From positions 2,599,942 through 2,663,941 of the forward strand of contig JANAVB010004000.1 of the NCBI GenBank assembly GCA_029216955.1: a DNA stretch of 64,000 nt, given 5' to 3'. Position 1 is the first letter of the stretch. Every line of letters begins with the position of its first letter. Source of the stretch: Iris pallida. Its lineage: Eukaryota; Streptophyta; Magnoliopsida; Asparagales; Iridaceae. Of the stretch, positions 35,984 through 47,973 are shown piece by piece. Under the pieces are notes generated by a model. The model made no database searches. It was not told where the DNA came from and worked only from the letters and a program-made list of their open reading frames with translations. Made by a program: the position numbers and the translations under genes.

Positions 35984-38983
35984 TGTCACGCCCCAGAACC
36001 AGAATACTGGAGAGCGGGGGAATGACTCAGCCAGCTACGTATTACGGGTAGATGAATACCGTATAATACGATCAATGCTGTCTAAAAGACAAGGGGGTGC
36101 ATACTACATGAAAGTCTTGCTATGGTCACTTCACATCTATTGTCTCAATCATTCAAACAAGAAACAGAAATAGAGAACATGTAAGATAAAGCAGTAAGGC
36201 GTCCCAAACGCTTAGTCAAAATATTTTTTGATATCTGGCTTTACAAAACATAGCCAGATGATGTAGCAAGGCATACACAATTGTTATCAGCTGTAGCCTG
36301 ACTTAGTTACAATTATGTAAAAGTAAGTACAAGACGATCCGACTAACATGTCGGTGCCAAACGGCAAGGTATAAAGTAGATAACAAAACGGGCGGGGAGG
36401 TAAGAAACCCACTCGAGTCCTCCTGCGATCATCCTTCTAGTGTTGACCATCTTGGAGGTAGAAGTAAGCTGAATCCTCGGGAACCGGCTCTAAATCTGGC
36501 CATGCAAAATCAGAGAGGTTAGACCTCTAATAGCAAGTACCACAAGGAAGCATGACATGAGAACTAAAACCAGTAATGTGAAATATGATAAATAGATCTC
36601 TGCTTGCTACTAGGATTCACATAACATCACGACACTTCGAACCAACCTCCCAACCAAATAAGGACAGAAGTTGGCCCATCATGTCCTGACATTCTGATCA
36701 TCCCAGTTAAGTAACAGAGTAGGTACAGTGTACAAACAAATCATCTTGAACGGTCAATCAAATCCTACGGCTTGCTATTTTGAGTACCAAGTTATCCTGG
36801 AATTTATGTAATAGGGATTCCTCAGTTCTTACTATGTGCGAGCAAGGCTAGTCTATCCAGTTAATCATGTACGCCATGCATGAATTAGACGAGTCCTAGT
36901 AGGACGCCCGTCAATATACCATATACAATAATAATATAAGCAGATACTGTTCTCTGCCCGTGTGGCAGGTTTACAGTATCAGTGGAAACCATCCGGCCCG
37001 TCGGGTACTACTTGTCCCAAGGGGGCTGCCATGTAAGAACTCGGGAATCCATTCTCTCCATGCAATCATTATTTTATTTAACTTAATAGTCCCTACGTTG
37101 AGTGAAATCCCATGCCGTGGATCATGGTCATTCAAATGAGTACTTTCGTACAGGGTACGATATGCACAACTCTACAATGATACCAGTACGGTCAGGTTGT
37201 AGGTCTTACATAGCGTAATGCAACAATCAAAACTAACCACGGAGTAATCATGCCTTGACCATAAAGTACACATGCTTCTTTGGTAAGATAAATAAATAAT
37301 AAATGAATTAAAGCCTGCATGTGCCTGTATGCCAATATTCGGGATTAGCCAGTCGATTTCAATAGTTCATAGTTCATATGAACGTGTCTCATTCATTCAA
37401 TTCAATAAGACGACTAGCCAGTCTCTTAGTGCCAACTAGAAATGCATGATCAATTATTAGTCAAGGTCACAATCATTATCAATGGTGACAAGGCATGAAA
37501 GTCAACTAGTATTCAGTGGGGTCGAGTCTACAACTCTCAGGGTTTAATTCCAGTCAATCGGGGTATCTATAACTCAATTCACGACACATGGTACATCCCA
37601 CGTAACAATCTATATTTAACCGAAATATCAACATATCATGATTATATCAAGTTTATGCAAAAAGGCGTAAGGATATAAAATGGACGTTAAATATCTAATA
37701 AGATATCAATATACAGGGCTATAGAAGATCCAGGGTAAGCAGGCTACTCTCATGTCAGCCTACGCTCATGCCAGCGTACGCTCAGGTCAAGCTACGCTCA
37801 AGCCAGCGTACGCTCAGGTCAAGCTACGCTCAAGCCAGCGTACGCTCAGGTCAAGCTACGCTCAAGTCAAGCTACGCTCAAGCCAGCGTACGCTCAGGTC
37901 AAGCTACGCTCAAGTCAAGCTAGCGTATGGACTTCATACGACTCCCCTTCAAGGCAGCGTATGGACTCCATACGACTCCACACTATCCAAGCCAGCGTAT
38001 GCAAGTCATACGCTCCCAAAAGGTAGCGTATGAACTCCATACGACTCCTGACCATCCAAGTTAGCGTACGCAAGTCATACGCTCCCAAAAGGTAGCGTAT
38101 GAACTCCATACGACTCCTGACCATCCAAGTGAGCGTATGCAAGTCATACGCTCCCAAAAGGTAGCGTATGCAAGACACACGCTACCTAAAAAGGCAGTAT
38201 ATGGACTCCATACTGCGCTGCGCTAAAGAGCGCACACAGCTCAGTGACGCAAGCTAAAAAGCTAGCATACACTGCTCACTGTCTTCTCCAAACAGTAAGA
38301 ACTCCATGGTTGCACCCCAAAGTTTCAAAAGTTCATAACTTAGTCAAAACAAGTCCAAATCCAACTTTTCAAAGGTCAAAATTGGGTAGAATAAACTTCT
38401 CTACAACATTGAACCATCAAAACTTGAAAACAAAGAAGTTTGATAGATCAAAACCACCAAACTCCGAAAATAACTCATTTCTAGATCTACAAAAATTAAG
38501 ACTTCGAAATAAAAAATGCCAAGTTCTAAACTCTCTTAGGATCTCGCGAGGAAGATAAATGAACTACAAAAACATGGGTTCTCATGGGGAGCAAGTTGTA
38601 CTTGCCTACGGTTTGGTAGGTGGAGAGAGTAATGAAGAAGAAGAAGAAGAAGAGAAGTAATGGTGAGAATGAGTAATGAGGAGAGAGAATGGAGAGGGTG
38701 GCTTTAAATATGAAAGGGGTGGTAGGTGGGAGCTAATGGGCCAGATTGTAGGGGGATCCAACAAAGCCAACCCGAGAACCCAACCTAGGCCAAACCACAA
38801 TAGGCTAACTAAAGCAGAGAATAAAATAACAGCAGAAATAAAATACAGAAATAAAATTGCAGGAAATATTAATTAACATGAATTAAAGGAATTTAAATAC
38901 AGGATAATACATGATAAATATTAAATCAATGCATTCGAGTAGTACATGTATAAAAATACGCATTCTGGAAACGGGGAGTGACA
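35984..38983 (-). repeat. Element C 3' LTR
   Basis: 3000 bp. It holds about 330 bp (37417-37746) absent from the 5' LTR, and a hairpin minisatellite at 37750-38215. Since both LTRs are equal at insertion, the other copy has a deletion. Confidence 0.93.
37750..38215. repeat. Hairpin minisatellite in the C 3' LTR
   Basis: The first part has ~29-44-bp units of CAGCGTACGCTCAGGTCAAG and CTACGCTCAAG words. The second part has ~66-bp units containing GCGTATGCAAGTCATACGC, a 7-bp stem with a 5-nt loop, and GCGTATGAACTCCATACG. Confidence 0.9.
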
Positions 38984-39020
38984 TCTCTACCCTCCTTAGA
39001 AAAATTCCGTCCTCGGAATT
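38984..39020 (-). other. Element C polypurine tract and 3' block
   Basis: On the - strand AATTCCGAGGACGGAATTTT then TCTAAGGAGGGTAGAGA, directly before the 3' LTR start. It is the same block as in the pol-less elements. Confidence 0.85.
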
Positions 39021-39151
39021 TCAAATCCAAGCAGGATAGAAACATCGGGGCTAAACTAATCTAAGTACAAGCAATTCAATCAAGCAATCATTTTACAATG
39101 TCCTTAGCAAGTAACATATCTATACCTAACAATCTACGATATTAAGCAATT

Positions 39152-39568
39152 CTACCCATAACGTGATATGCATGAGGAATCAAGACAATCAAGGTACACA
39201 GAAAAAGATATACCTTGTGAGTCAAACAGATGTGGATACCGTGATCGAATATCATCCTCACGTTCCCACGTTGACTCTCCCAAAGAGTGATGACCCCAAG
39301 CAACCCGGACAAGGTTAATTGTTCGGTTCTTGAGTATCTTCTCTCTTCGGTCCAAGATGGACACAGGTTGTTCCTCGTAAGATAGGTTGGTACCAACAAC
39401 CAGTTCTGAATGTTCGAGGATATGGCTGGGGTCCGATACATACCTTCGCAATTGAGATACATAAAATACGTCATGCACCTCTCGTAACGAAGGTGGAAGG
39501 GACAAACGATAAGCAACATCGCCTACCCTATCAAGGATAATAAATGGGCCCACGTACCGCGGACTCAA
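39152..39568 (-). pseudogene. pol: Element C integrase C-terminus and chromodomain-like end
   Basis: About 138 codons in a frame shifted from the main Pol frame. The start, LSPRYVGPF, is the GPY/F part of integrase. FYVSQLRRY is a typical plant gypsy motif. Residues about 68-115 ([20 protein letters not shown], ending [15 protein letters not shown]) form the chromodomain-like end seen in Tekay-type chromoviruses, thought to guide integration to heterochromatin. The ATG at 39568 is not the real start; this is the tail of Pol, separated by a 16-bp duplication near 39557-39590. Confidence 0.85.
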
Positions 39569-41435
39569 CTTCCCGCGGACTCAACTTCCCGCGAACGCCA
39601 AATCTAATGACCCCACGGGTAGGTGAGATCCGCAAGAACACGTGGTCCCCAACAAAAAACTCTAGCGGCCTACGATGCTGGTCCGTCCAATGACGATGCC
39701 GATCCTGCGCAACACGAAGTTGCTCTCTAATTCCCTTAATCACTTCAATCGTCTGGATAATCATTTCTGGGCCTAGCATTTTCCTTTCCCCGATATCATC
39801 CCATGCTAGTGGCGATCTACACTTCTTACCATATAGTGCTTCAAATGGCGCCATCTGGATACTGGCTTGATAACTGTTGTTGTATGAGAACTCAACTAAG
39901 TGCAGGTGGCTTTCCCAAGATCCTCTAAAATCTAGAGTACAAGCTCGCAACATATCTTCCAAAGTCTGAATTGTCCTTTCTGATTGCCCGTCCGTTTGTG
40001 GATGGTAAGCCGTGCTAAATCTTAACTTGGTACCCAAACTATGATGCAAGCTCTTCCAGAAATATGATGTAAAGCGGGTATCTCGGTCTGACACAATACT
40101 GACAGGGACTCCATGCTGCTTGACTATCTGCTGTATGTACAACTCCGCCAACTTTTCTATAGATTGCCCTACTCTGAAAGAAAAAAAATGTGCTACCTTT
40201 GTAAGCCGATCTACTATCACCCAAATAGCGTCCTTACCACTTGGTGATCTCGGTAAACCGGTCACAAAGTCTATTGTAATATGCTCCCATTTCCATTCCG
40301 GGATGGGAAGCGATTGCAATAACCCAGCTGGCCTCTGCTGTTCTGTCTTTACCTGCTGACATATCAAGCAACGGGAAACAAACCAAGCTATCTCCCTCTT
40401 CATTCCGTTCCACCAGAAGTGCTGCTTGATATCTTGGTACATCTTGGTCCCTCCAGGATGTATAGAATACTGGGAACTGTGAGCTTCTGTCATAACTTCC
40501 TGTCTAATATCTCCACTAGGCACGCATAAGCGCGATCCAAACCTAAGGGTACCATCTTCATGAATTTGTATCTTTTTTCTGAGTCCTGACTCACATTCTG
40601 CCCTAAGCTTCTGAATCCTTGGGTCGTGTGCCTGGGCCGCCTTGATCCTGCCTACCAAGTCGGATTGAACTTGTAGACTCGCCAGAATTCCTATATCATT
40701 AGGAAGTATAACTTCGATGCCCATCTTCTGAAGGTCTTCTAAGATGTGCTTCTGCGTTATCAACATAAATGCGTCGCCTCTCCTGCTGAGAGCGTCTGCT
40801 ACTACATTAGCCTTGCCTGGATGATACTGAAGCTCCACGTCGTAATCCTTGATCAGTTCTAACCATCTTCTCTGCCTCATGTTCAGTTCCTTCTGGGTAA
40901 AGATGTACTTCAGACTTTTATGGTCTGTGTACATGTCCACTCGGTCACCATATAAGTAATGTCTCCATAGCTTCAAAGCAAATACTACTGCCGCTAACTC
41001 CAAATCATGAGTTGGGTAATTCTTCTCGTGGTCTCGAAGCTGCCTAGATGCATATGCTATCACCTTTCCGTGCTGCATGAGGACACATCCAAGTCCTTTA
41101 CCTGACGCATCACAATATATAGTAAAACCTCCGGGTCCAACTGGCAATGTAAGAATAGGCGCTGATATCAACTTCTGCTTCAGATTCTTAAATGATGCCT
41201 GGCATTCTGCCGACCAGACGAATGGTACATCTTTTCGTGTCAAGCGAGTCATGGGTGCTGAAAGTCTTGTAAAATCTGACACAAATCTTCTGTAATATCC
41301 TGCCAATCCCAAGAAACTCCGTACATCAGCTACGGTCTTGGGTACTGGCCAACTCTCTACTGCTTCTACCTTCTTGGGATCTACTGCTACTCTAGCTCCT
41401 GATATGATGTGACCCAGAAATGAAATGTGGTCCAT
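39531..41435 (-). pseudogene. pol: Element C Pol: RT end, RNase H, integrase
   Basis: About 634 codons in the same frame as the upstream part, separated only by TAG at 41436-41438 (relatives have Trp). Numbered from the first codon after the TAG: RT end 1-90, RNase H 105-215 ([19 protein letters not shown]), integrase zinc finger His319, His326, Cys356, Cys359, and the catalytic core Asp389 (ITIDF), Asp450 (VSDRDTRF), Glu486 (QSER), a DD35E spacing with all residues intact. The frame runs off into unrelated residues after KLSPR because of the duplication. Integrase inserts the cDNA into nuclear DNA. Confidence 0.93.
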
Positions 41436-43544
41436 CTAGAACTCACACTTGCTGAGCTTGGCATACAACTGGTTCTCTCTTAGAACCTGCAACACTTTCC
41501 TGAGGTGGTCTTCATGCTCCTCTTCACTAGCAGAGTACACAAGAATGTCGGCGAGAAATACTACGACAAACTGATCTAAATACGGCATAAAGATACGGTT
41601 CATCAAATCCATGAATATAGCTGGAGCATTGGTCAAACCAAACGGCATTACTAAGAATTCATAATGTCCATACTTCGACCTGAATGCTGTCTTGGGAATG
41701 TCTTCCTTTCGAACCCTCACTTGATGGTACCCTGAACGAAGATCTATCTTGGAGAAAACTCTAGCTCTGCTCAACTGATCAAATAAGTCGTCGATCCTGG
41801 GTAGTGGGTACTTGTTCTTTACTGTTGCCGCGTTAAGCTTCCTGTAATCGATACACAATCTGGATGATCCATCCTTCTTCCCCACAAGTACCACTGGTGC
41901 TGCCCATGGCGATATACTAGCTTGGATAAACTTCTTCTCCTTCAATTCCTCTATGTGCTGATACACCTTGGCCTGCCCCGAATCCGCCCTTCTGTAAACC
42001 CGATCTGATATTGGTTTAGTTCCAGGTGCCAATTCTATGCTAAACTCAATATCTCTAACCGGTGGTAGACCTGGAAGTTCTTCGGGAAATACGTCTAGAA
42101 ATTCTTCAACTACCTTCGGAACTTGAACTTCTTCCATTGCTGTTATTACTCCTTGCTCTTGCTGAGTTGCCTCTGATCTGACTAAGGTGAATCTCTTCAT
42201 GCCTGGAATATCAAAAGATACACTCCCACTACGACAATCTATTGTCGTATGACTGTCTTTCAGCCAGTCCATGCCTAAGATAACGTCGAAATTTCCAACA
42301 GAAAATTCTATCAACTGGGCGGGTAAGGAATGCCCGCAAACTACAATACTACACGCTAGAATAACTCTACTAACTCCTACGAGCCCATTGCCAGTGAGTA
42401 TATTTAACCTCCCTGGCAATGCCTCGAACTCCATTCCTAGCCGTGTCGCAAATTGTGCAGATATAAATGAGTGTGATGCTCCCGAATCAAACAATGCTAC
42501 TGCGGGATATGAGGCGACGAGAATGTTACCTGCCACAACATCTTCCAATGCTAATGCCTCATCCAAGGACAGTGTGAATGCTTGCCCTCGACCTCCTTGC
42601 TGGTTTTCATGCTGTGGCCTAGCCTGGTGCTGCTGCTGGCCCCCGCCTTGATGATGCTGGGGTGGTCTATGCTGGTATTGCTGCATCGACGGTCCCTGCT
42701 GCCGAAACATCTGAGCCTGTGGCATTAACGGACGCTGGGCCAATGGTCTCACTGCCACTGCTGGTCCTCGATACTGCCCTGCCCCTGGTGCTGGCAGAGT
42801 AGGAAACTGCTGCACTGGTCCTCCTGCCCTCGAATTCAAGGGACATGTGGTAACCCGATGATCTGGATTTCCACATATCAAACACAGTCCGTTCAATGTC
42901 CGACACACATCTCTAGTGTGCCCCATCTTCCCACAATAAGTGCAGCCCGCAGGGGGTTGCTGGTTCTTCCTCTGTTGCTGTTGTTGCTGCCTGGGTGGTG
43001 GTGCTGGCCTTCGCATTGCCATATCGTGAATGCGAATGCCAAGGGATGGTGCTGTTGTTCGGGGCGCTGCTCCCCCTCCTCCTTCAATCTGACTGTGAGA
43101 TCTCTTCTGACCTCCAGTCCTTACTATAAGCCTCTGAATGGTGATCTCATGCCTTCGGGTTGCCGTCAATACTTCATCAAAAGTCTGGTAGTTGTGCTCC
43201 TCAATCAATTGCAAGAGCTCAAGATGAAACCCTTGCTGAAATCTCATAGCCCTCTGGCGCTCCGTCGCTACCATCTCTGGGGCAAACCTACTTAATCTGC
43301 AGAACTCCACTGCATAAGCATCTACCGTCTTGCCGGCCTGCTTGAGGTTGATAAACTTCTGTTGTAGCTCAAACTGCGCCACAACTCCATAGTACTTTGT
43401 CTTGAACCTTGCAGTAAAATTGTCCCAAGCCACAGGACGTCTGATGCCTACCTCCTCTGATTTCCACCAATCACGTGCGAGATCCTGAAGTAACAACTTC
43501 ACCTGATCCACACGTTCTTCTGCCGACACCTTAGCGGCTGTCAA
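41436..43544 (-). pseudogene. gag-pol: Element C Gag core, protease, RT
   Basis: About 702 codons. Residues 1-140 are the Gag core ([21 protein letters not shown]). Two CCHC knuckles lie at 201-214 ([14 protein letters not shown]) and 221-234 ([14 protein letters not shown]). Residues 241-325 are a Gln/Pro-rich spacer. The aspartic protease has its active site at 353-356 (DSGA). RT runs from about 475 with [11 protein letters not shown] and [13 protein letters not shown]. The RT catalytic box reads FLAD at 663-666 where the family has F[I/V]DD, so the first metal-binding Asp is Ala; this enzyme should be dead. Gag and Pol are in one frame without a frameshift site. TAG at 41436 ends it. Confidence 0.93.
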
Positions 43545-43622
43545 AATAGCCTCAATATCCTTAAGCCATGTATCCGCTGAGATGGCATCTTCCGTGCCCT
43601 CGAAACGACGGGGGTTGAACTT

Positions 43623-44069
43623 CTAAAATCTGGTCGATGCTCCAGAATCCGGCCTTGCTCCTCTTTCCAAAGCTGTCTGCAACCCTTGGTTGAGTAGTAC
43701 GTTCTGCTCTTGTAACTGAGCGTGCATGCGCTGCTGGGCTAACATCTGGTGTTGCTGAGTAGCCATCATCCCTCTCATGATCTCCATAAGGGCTGGTGTA
43801 TCCAATTCCACAGGGGTGGGCGGAACTATCGGTGGTGTTGGAACCTCCGGATACTGCGGTCCAACTGCTGGTTCCACTATCACTTCTTCCTGGATAGTCT
43901 CTTGAGTTAGTATCGGCCCTTGTTGCTGACCAACATGGTCAGGTTGTCCATGTTGCTGCTGTCCAGCTCTGACAGGTGCGGACAAGGTACCCCTAAGAAA
44001 AGGGACAAGAGAACAATCAAACGACCGGACATGAAGGATCAATGAAGTCAAAGGATACTGGAATGTCAA
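43623..44069 (-). pseudogene. gag: Element C Gag N-terminus
   Basis: About 148 codons with a Gln-rich second half (MRGMMATQQHQMLAQQRMHA), in the same frame as the Gag core below it. A single TAG at 43623-43625, where relatives suggest Gln, separates them. The ATG at 44069 is the first in frame after the primer site and is taken as the likely Gag start. Confidence 0.8.
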
Positions 44070-44158
44070 GCTAGAATTGAGAGTAACGAATCATGAGATC
44101 AAGGGGAAACATGTGTGATTGAGACATCCTATTAAAACACCCCACAAGTCTGAAATCA

Positions 44159-44176
44159 GACCTGCATGGGCCACAA
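44159..44176 (-). other. Primer-binding site, tRNA-Ile type (element C)
   Basis: GACCTGCATGGGCCACAA on the + strand, one base from the A and B site, 9 nt from the 5' LTR at 44186. Confidence 0.65.
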
Positions 44177-44185
44177 CTAAAACGT

Positions 44186-46848
44186 TGTCACGCCCGAGAA
44201 CCAGAATACTGGAGAGCGGGGGAATAACTCAGCCAGCTACGTATTACGGGTAGATGAATACCGTATAATACGATCAATGCTGTCTAAAAGACAAGGGGGT
44301 GCATACTACATGAAAGTCTTGCTATGGTCACTTCACATCTATTGTCTCAATCATTCAAACAAGAAACAGAAATAGAGAACATGTAAGATAAAGCAGTAGG
44401 GCGTCCCAAACGCTTAGTCAAAATGTTTTTTGATATCTGGCTTTACAAAATATAGCCAGATGATGTAGCAAGGCATACACAATTGTTATCAGCTGCAGCC
44501 TGACTTAGTTACAATTATATAAAAGTAAGTACAAGACGATCCGACTAACATGTCGGTGCCAAACGGCAAGGTATAAAGTAGATAACAAAACAGACGGGAA
44601 GGTAAGAAACCCACTCGAGTCCTCCTGCGATCATCCTTCTAGTGTTGACCATCTTGGAGGTAGAAGTAAGCTGAATCCTGGAAAACCGGCTCTAAATCTG
44701 GCCATGCAAAACCAGAGAGGTTAGACCTCTAATAGCAAGTACCACAAGGAAGCATGACATGAGAACTAAACCAGTAATGTGAAATATGATAAATAAATCT
44801 CTGTTTGCTACTAGGATTCACATAACATCACGATACTTCGAACCAACCTTCCAACCAAACAAGGATAGAAGTTGGCCCGTCATGTCCTGACATTCTGATC
44901 ATCCCAGTTAAGTAACAGAGTTGGTACAGTGCACAAACAAATCATCTTGAACGGTCAATCAAATCCTACGGCTTGCTATTTTGAGTACCAAGTTATCCTG
45001 GAATTTATGTAATAGGGATTCCTCAGTTCTTACTATGTGCGAGCAAGGCTAGTCTATCCAGTTAATCATGTGCGCCATGCATGAATTAGACGAGTCCTAG
45101 CAGGACGCCCGTCAATATACCATATACAATAATAATATAAGCAGATACTGTTCCCTGCCCGTGTGGCAGGTTTACAGTATCTGTGGGAACCAGCCGGCCC
45201 GTCGGGTACTACTTGTCCCAAGGGGGCTGCCATGTAAGAACTCGGGAATCCATTCTCTCCATGCAATCATTATTTTATTTAACTTAATAGTCCCTACGTT
45301 GAGTGAAATCCCATGCCGTGGATCATGGTCATTCAAATGAGTACTTTCGTACGGGGTACGATATGCACAACTCTACAATGATACCAGTGCGGTCAGGTTG
45401 TAGGTCTTATATAGCGTAATGCAACAATCAAAACTAACCACGGAGTAATCATGCCTTGACCATAAAGTACACATGCTTCTTTGGTAAGATAAATAAATAA
45501 TAAATGAATTGAAGCCTGCATGTGCCTGTATGCCAATATTCGGGATTAGCCAGTCGATTTTAATAGTTCATAGTTCATATGAACGTGTCTCATTCATTCA
45601 ATTCAATAAGACGACTACTCTCATGTCAGCCTACGCTCATGCCAGCGTACGCTCAGGTCAAGCTACGCTCAAGCCAGTGTACGCTCAGGTCAAGCTACGC
45701 TCAAGCCAGCGTACGCTCAGGTCAAGCTACGCTCAAGTCAAGCTACGCTCAAGCCAGCGTACGCTCAGGTCAAGCTACGCTCAAGTCAAGCTAGCGTATG
45801 GACTCCATACGACTCCCCTTCAAGGCAGCGTATGGACTCCATACGACTCCTCACTATCCAAGCCAGCGTATGCAAGTCATACGCTCCCAAAAGGTAGCGT
45901 ATGAACTCCATACGACTCCTGACCATCCAAGTCAGCGTACGCAAGTCATACGCTCCCAAAAGGTAGTGTATGAACTCCATACGACTCCTGACCATCCAAG
46001 TGAGCGTATGCAAGTCATACGCTTCCAAAAGGTAGCGTATGCAAGACACACGCTACCTAAAAAGGCAGCATATGGATTCCATACTGCGCTGCGCTAAAGA
46101 GCGTGCACAGCTCAGTGACGCAAGCTAAAAAGCTAGCATACACTGCTCATTGTCTTCTCCAAACAGCAAGAACTCCATGGTTGCATCCTAAAGTTTCAAA
46201 AGTCCATAACTTGGTCAAAACAAGTCCAAATCCAACTTTCCAAAGGTCAAAATTGGGTAGAATAAACTTCTCTACAACATGGAACCATCAAAACTTGAAA
46301 ACAAAGAAGTTTGATAGATCAAAACCACCAAACTCCAAAAATAACTTATTTTTAGATCTACAAAAATTAAGACTTCGAAATAAAAAATGCCAAGTTCTAA
46401 ACTCTCTTAGGATCTCGCGAGGAAGATAAATAAACTACAAAAACATGGGTTCTCGTGGGGAGCAAGTTATACTTGCCTACGGTTTGGTAGGTGGAGAGAG
46501 TAATGAAGAAGAAGAAGAGGAGTAATGGTGAGAATGAGTAATGAGGAGAGAGAATGGAGAGGGTGGCTTTAAATATAGAAGGGGTGGTAGGTGGGAGCTA
46601 ATGGGCCGGGTTGCAGGGGGATCCAACAAAGCCAACCCGAGAACCCAACCTAGGCCGAACCACAATAGGCTAACTAAAGCAGAGAATAAAATAACAGCAG
46701 AAATAAAATACATAAATAAAATTGCAGGAAATATTAATTAACATGAATTAAAGGAATTTAAATACAGGATAATACATGATAAATATTAAATAAATACATT
46801 CGAGTAGTACATGTATAAAAATACGCATTCTGGGAACGGGGAGTGACA
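44186..46848 (-). repeat. Element C 5' LTR
   Basis: 2663 bp. It lacks about 330 bp present in the 3' LTR; the joint near 45618 leaves one CTA of the two that flank the missing segment. The hairpin minisatellite is at 45612-46085. Confidence 0.93.
45612..46085. repeat. Hairpin minisatellite in the C 5' LTR
   Basis: Same units as 37750-38215 with a few substitutions, including GCGTATGCAAGTCATACGC. Confidence 0.9.
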
Positions 46849-46853
46849 CCTAT

Positions 46854-46969
46854 ATAATACCCTCCTCACTGACTGATACCATGCCAACAATATATATAAT
46901 TGCAAACATCCAAATCAAGACAAAGGGTGACTGAACTAACAAATAATGGATTGAAATAAAGTGGATAAT
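46854..46969 (-). mobile_element. Element E 5' LTR, second segment
   Basis: 116 bp between the right duplication of C and the left LTR of D. No gene. It is assigned to E only by position. Confidence 0.5.
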
Positions 46970-47852
46970 GTCATGCCCCGACCCGAAAAATCGTTCGTCC
47001 TCGCATCGATTTATCAGAATCATCGTCCTCGCTGGGGCATAATGTCATACGAGTATAGAGTTACATTCGTACAAGACAAGATGACAAGTTCTCAATTGGT
47101 TATCTTTGATTTGATATTAACAACGAAAGAAAAATAGAGTATACGAAACAATTCTCTTTATTGATATTCGAAATGAGATTACAAAGGCTTTCAATAGCCC
47201 AACTAAATTTGCCAGATTGGCTACAACACTCAGGTTCTCTCTTGCCCATAAAGGATTTCACCGTTCCATACATCATGTCTTCTATATCTCGATCGTATCA
47301 ATTCTTTTACATGTCCGAGCGTCAATGAGATCGCACTCTTCAAACGCTACGGCATTCCATGCCTCTACACGATCAAGCAAAGCTTTTCCACGAGCAATCC
47401 ATTCCATGCACCCTGTATGAATGCTGATAGGGGATCAGTACGTTCGTCCTCACATATTCTGATAAAAAGATCCACTTTCTAAACCGATATTTAGTATTTA
47501 TGTTGAATCATGCAACTTAGCTTATGATCTTGCTAAATTCTTCTTAGGGTTGATTTAATGGGATATTCGAAAGCATAAAGCATGTTATCATGGAAAACAT
47601 GTTATTCAAAATGAATAGGCAAGCAGGCAAACAGTCTCGTGTTTGTTTTGTGGCACGACTTCTTACCAAGTTGACGCACTCGCCCTTGCACCGACGCAAG
47701 GTGAATACGCATCATTCCTTCCCTGTCATGTTATAAGTGATATCTATGTAGGATCTATGTGTGCAGGACACATACGTGCCTGCACTTTCAACCCATCGTT
47801 CCTTAACAATATGAAGGTGTTGGCGTATCCGTGCCAGAAAGGACTAAAGGCG

Positions 47853-47973
47853 TTCTTTTTTTCTTTTCTTTCTTTCTTTTCTCTCTTTCTTTTCTCTTTT
47901 TTTTTTCTTTTTTTCTCTTTTTTCTCTTTCTTTCTTTTCTTTCTTTCTTTCTTTTCTCTTTCTTTTCTTTCTT
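47853..47973 (+). repeat. TTTC/TTTTC pyrimidine tract
   Basis: About 120 bp of only T and C. The other LTR has a shorter, re-arranged version at 53474-53564, showing fast length change. Confidence 0.9.

Larger units (their letters stand above)
35984..46848 (-). mobile_element. Element C: complete Ty3/gypsy chromovirus-type element
   Basis: A 10.9-kb element with a perfect target duplication, CCTAT (35979-35983 and 46849-46853). LTRs: 35984-38983 (3') and 44186-46848 (5'), both from TGTCACGCCC to GGGAGTGACA. The first ~290 bp differ at about five sites, so the insertion is young. The interior carries gag-pol in one frame plus a chromodomain-like end, a tRNA-Ile-type primer site and a polypurine tract. 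Gene order PR-RT-RH-IN and the chromodomain-like C-terminus fit the Tekay/Del part of plant chromoviruses; exact lineage needs a tree. It is inactivated by several lesions. Confidence 0.95.

Noticed and set aside
37752..38178. Repetitive frames such as SSYAQVK repeats in the C LTRs
   Set aside because: Products of the minisatellite; present on both strands and in both LTRs.
37750..38215. Regular repeats resembling a CRISPR array
   Set aside because: Repeat and spacer lengths vary, the 'spacers' are repeats too, and the array lies in a plant LTR without cas genes.
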